From positions 62,001 to 126,000 of the forward strand of contig SCTR01000005.1 in NCBI GenBank assembly GCA_004297305.1: a stretch of DNA of 64,000 nucleotides. The letters run 5' to 3'. Origin of the DNA: Actinomycetota bacterium. Its GTDB lineage: Bacteria; Actinomycetota; Actinomycetes; S36-B12; FW305-bin1. Made by a program: the position numbers and the translations under genes. Of this stretch, positions 61,823 through 64,000 are shown in pieces (positions within the stretch are counted from its first letter, which is position 1; each line of letters opens with the position of its first letter). The notes beneath the pieces were generated by a model. It was given only the letters and a program-made list of their open reading frames with translations, had not been told where the DNA came from and did no database searches.

Positions 61823-63223
61823 TCAGGCCGCCGCGCCCGCCGTGGCACGGTCAGGCCGCAGGCCCCGCCGCCGGGCATCGACCCGGGCTCGCACGTACAG
61901 CGCGGGGCCGGCCACGAACCCGAACAGTTCCAGCCGGGTCAGTTCCCGGGGGTACTGCGCGCCCTTCTTCTCGTTCTTCGTCGAGCCCGGATCCAGCAAC
62001 CGCTTCACTCCGGCAGGAACCCGGGCGGCGATCGTGCCGAGTTCGCGCGGCGAGGTCAGGACCCGCTTGGCGAGCATCGCGGTCAGCCCGATGCCGTAGT
62101 TCTTCATCTGGGTGCGCAGGGCGTCGTAGTCACTGCGGTGGTAGTGCCGGACCATGGCGCGCGGCTCGTAGACCAGTACGCCGCCGCCCAGCAGCACCGT
62201 CAGGTAGGCGTCGAGGTCCTCGCCCCCCTTGGCGAGACTGCCGGCACCCAGGGCGACGTCGAACCCGCCCATGGCCACGAGCACGTCACGCCGGAACGCC
62301 ATGTTGTTGCCGGAGCCGTAGTAACCGGCGGAGTACGGGAACACCGGGCCGCCGTCACCGGCGGGACCGAGCGCGTCGGTGGGGCCGGTGAGCCGGGGCA
62401 GCCGCCATACCAGCCGCTGGTAGCCCCGATCGAAACCGCCGAACTCCTCGAACCACGCCTGCGCCTGGGTCGCAGCCTCGGCCGGCAGGACCAGACCGGT
62501 CACGCACGCCACCCGCGGGTCCTCGGCGAACACCGCCGCCACGGTGCGCACCCAGCCGCGGTCGGCGATGGCGTCGTCGTCGGTGTAGGCGACCAGCTCG
62601 CCGCGCGCCGCGGCCAATCCGGTGTTGCGGGCCACCGACAATCCGCGACGGGTCTCCGGTACATAGCGCAGCCGGGGGTCGGCCAGTTGCTCGACCAGGG
62701 TCCGGGTCGTCGGGTTGTCCGGGGCGTTGTCGACCACGACGACCTCATACGGCTCGTAGTCCTGGGCCAGCAGGGCACGCAGCGAGTCCGGCAGCCGCTT
62801 CTCGGTCCCGATCGTGCAGACGACCACGCTGACCAACGGCGCCGGCGTGCCCGGCTCGAGCCGCCGCTGGCACGTGCTCACATCCGATGCCCGGCAGGCC
62901 GCCGACAACAGCGCCCAATCTCCCCGGCCGTCGACGGTCGTCCCCTCGACCGGCAGGCCGTCAGCTCGCAGGTGGGCGGCGATCTGCCGGGCGTACGCCG
63001 CGGCGATCCGCTCGGCGAGCAGGTCCGCCGGGTCGCCCGCCGGCAGGTCAGCGACTGTCACGCCGCCCAGCGGCTCGCCGTGCAGCCGGACCAGGACCTG
63101 CAGGTCCCGGGTGCCGTCGGTCGGCAACTCCGGCCACGGTTCGCTGAGCTCGAGGTCGAGACAGTCGATGGGACGGAACGCCGGCGCAGTGCTGCCGGCG
63201 CCGGCCGCCTCGGACGGGGCCAC
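61823..63223 (-). CDS. Glycosyltransferase family 2
   Basis: This is a 466-residue protein. A 120-residue N-terminal extension (FRPIDCLDLELSEPWPELP) precedes the GT-A domain starting LVSVVVCTIGTEKRLPDSL, with nucleotide/metal motif LVAYTDDDAIADRGWV and the downstream GGEDLDAYLTVLLGGG acidic base region. A C-terminal segment with hydrophobic FGFVAGPALYVRARVD may touch the membrane. Donor and acceptor are unknown. GTG 63223 follows GAGGAG. It heads the visible run of polysaccharide genes that includes the 661-residue protein and flippase copy 2. Confidence 0.88.
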   Translation of the reverse strand: MAPSEAAGAGSTAPAFRPIDCLDLELSEPWPELPTDGTRDLQVLVRLHGEPLGGVTVADLPAGDPADLLAERIAAAYARQIAAHLRADGLPVEGTTVDGRGDWALLSAACRASDVSTCQRRLEPGTPAPLVSVVVCTIGTEKRLPDSLRALLAQDYEPYEVVVVDNAPDNPTTRTLVEQLADPRLRYVPETRRGLSVARNTGLAAARGELVAYTDDDAIADRGWVRTVAAVFAEDPRVACVTGLVLPAEAATQAQAWFEEFGGFDRGYQRLVWRLPRLTGPTDALGPAGDGGPVFPYSAGYYGSGNNMAFRRDVLVAMGGFDVALGAGSLAKGGEDLDAYLTVLLGGGVLVYEPRAMVRHYHRSDYDALRTQMKNYGIGLTAMLAKRVLTSPRELGTIAARVPAGVKRLLDPGSTKNEKKGAQYPRELTRLELFGFVAGPALYVRARVDARRRGLRPDRATAGAAA

Positions 63224-63536
63224 AGTCGCTCCTCTACTGTCGTCACGCAGTCTGGTCTGGTCACGCGGCTGCGTGCCGCGCTACGGCTGTCGTGCAGCTG
63301 TCGTGTCGCGCACGGTCCGCGCCACGCCGGAATCGAGCGCACGGCCACCGGTCACTCGGCAGAGCCGATCCTGCCACCGGACCGGAGCCGACGCCGGGCA
63401 TGTGTCGCTGGCCTGGACGAACGACGGCCAACGGTGATTCCCGGGTCAGGTCCGGATCGGTGGAACGGCCGGCTGCTGCGCCGTACGGCGGAGGCCGCGG
63501 TTGCCCGCCACTCGACGATGCTCCGAGCTGTGGCCC
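63224..63536. other. Intergenic gap between the two GT2 genes
   Basis: I see no gene and no clear promoter or hairpin in these 313 bp, apart from the ribosome site (GAGGAG, about 63229-63234) of the downstream GT2 gene. It probably holds that operon's promoter. Confidence 0.4.
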
Positions 63537-64000
63537 TCAGACCCGGGCGGAGCGGCGCAACGTCGCGCTGGCGTAACCGGTCGCGGTCACCACGAGGCCC
63601 ACCGGGATGGCCGCGGCGCGGGCCAGCCCGGACAGGTCGCCGCGCCGGATCGCGCCGGCGTGGCGCAGCGTCCCGCGTGGCAGCACCTTGGTCGCGTAGC
63701 TGCGTTCGGACGACAGGCCGTCGGTGGCGCCCACGGAAGCCGACAGGATCGCCTTGGACCGGCCCTCGTGGTAGCAGCGGCTGACGAAGTAGCGGAATCG
63801 GCGGCGGGCAGCCGGCACCCGATGCCGGACCACGGCGGTGGTGTCCCGGACCACGGCGGCGGCCGGCATGGCCTGCCGGACGCGGATACAGAGGTCGGTC
63901 TCCTCGCAGCCCACCGGCAGTGCGCCGACCCGGCCGACTGCATCGGAGAACCCGCCCACCGTCTCCAGCGCGGTTCGCCGGATCGCCATGCTGGCGCCGA
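63537..64000 (-). CDS. Glycosyltransferase family 2 (5' end outside window)
   Basis: Only the C-terminal 154 residues are visible; the frame runs open through the right edge. The visible part opens GASMAIRRTALETVGGFSDA and has GCEETDLCIRVRQAMP, the acidic ETDL region typical of GT2 GT-A enzymes of the rhamnosyl/galactosyl type. A C-terminal hydrophobic stretch (LARAAAIPVGLVVTATGYAS) may associate with the membrane. It would be the first or an early gene of the polysaccharide locus. Confidence 0.8.
   Translation of the reverse strand, partial: GASMAIRRTALETVGGFSDAVGRVGALPVGCEETDLCIRVRQAMPAAAVVRDTTAVVRHRVPAARRRFRYFVSRCYHEGRSKAILSASVGATDGLSSERSYATKVLPRGTLRHAGAIRRGDLSGLARAAAIPVGLVVTATGYASATLRRSARV

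Overview
The window is one contiguous stretch of chromosome from a very high-GC Gram-positive bacterium (Actinomycetota). The signs are strong G/C third-position bias, frequent GTG starts, GTGA/ATGA gene overlaps, lipoprotein and cell-surface haem proteins, a GatCAB route to Gln-tRNA, a GlgE-type alpha-glucan pathway and DtxR-type iron boxes. The genus cannot be named from the sequence alone. I see no transposase, integrase, CRISPR array, rRNA operon or replication origin; this is ordinary core chromosome with a surface-polysaccharide locus at the right edge.

Layout. (1) 1-5.5 kb: haem-iron acquisition on the minus strand: hmuO-hmuT-hmuU-hmuV, then two exported haem-associated surface proteins. 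A 19-bp DtxR/IdeR-like box lies upstream of hmuO and another upstream of the surface-protein pair. (2) 5.7-6.5 kb: a small SpoIIAA/STAS-like protein, then tRNA-Glu(CUC) and tRNA-Gln(CUG). (3) 6.5-13.4 kb, minus strand: gltX, a fumarylacetoacetate-hydrolase-family gene, cimA, ilvE, leuB and a TM2 protein. (4) 13.5-25.2 kb: leuA (plus strand); then, on the minus strand, a two-gene CGSC (UGSC-type) pair, serA, a protein-tyrosine-phosphatase-like gene, ilvC, ilvN, ilvB and ilvD. Regions 3 and 4 hold almost the whole leucine/isoleucine/valine pathway. Three transcription units begin with short leader peptides rich in branched-chain amino-acid codons (upstream of cimA, leuA and ilvB); the cimA and ilvB leaders are followed by terminator hairpins.

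(5) 25.3-36 kb: a lipoprotein PQQ-type sugar dehydrogenase (plus strand), then minus-strand gatB-gatA-gatC, ligA, a MetE-C-terminal-like protein, mnmA and an IscS-like cysteine desulfurase. (6) 36-39 kb: an SGNH hydrolase and an MBOAT acyltransferase carrying an unusual 140-residue insertion. (7) 39.3-41.1 kb: etfA and etfB. (8) 41.3-42.8 kb: a GNAT protein and a secreted metzincin-like protease. (9) 43-52.5 kb: glycogen/alpha-glucan metabolism (glgX, glgP, glgE, glgB), with no treS/maltokinase between glgE and glgB.

(10) 52.7-54 kb: a 68-codon ORF and an exported GH16 glucanase ending in a very long hairpin. (11) 54.2-64 kb: a PIG-L deacetylase convergent with a polysaccharide locus on the minus strand: a truncated GT2 at the right edge, a second GT2, a polytopic membrane protein, two small membrane proteins, two paralogous flippases and a GT4.

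How they work together. Iron boxes would switch on haem capture, import and cleavage under iron limitation. The leader peptides would match leu/ile/val enzyme levels to charged tRNA. GltX, tRNA-Gln and GatCAB together provide Gln-tRNA by transamidation, and IscS/MnmA provide tRNA 2-thiouridine. The Glg enzymes build and trim alpha-glucan, and the last 10 kb builds and exports a surface polysaccharide.
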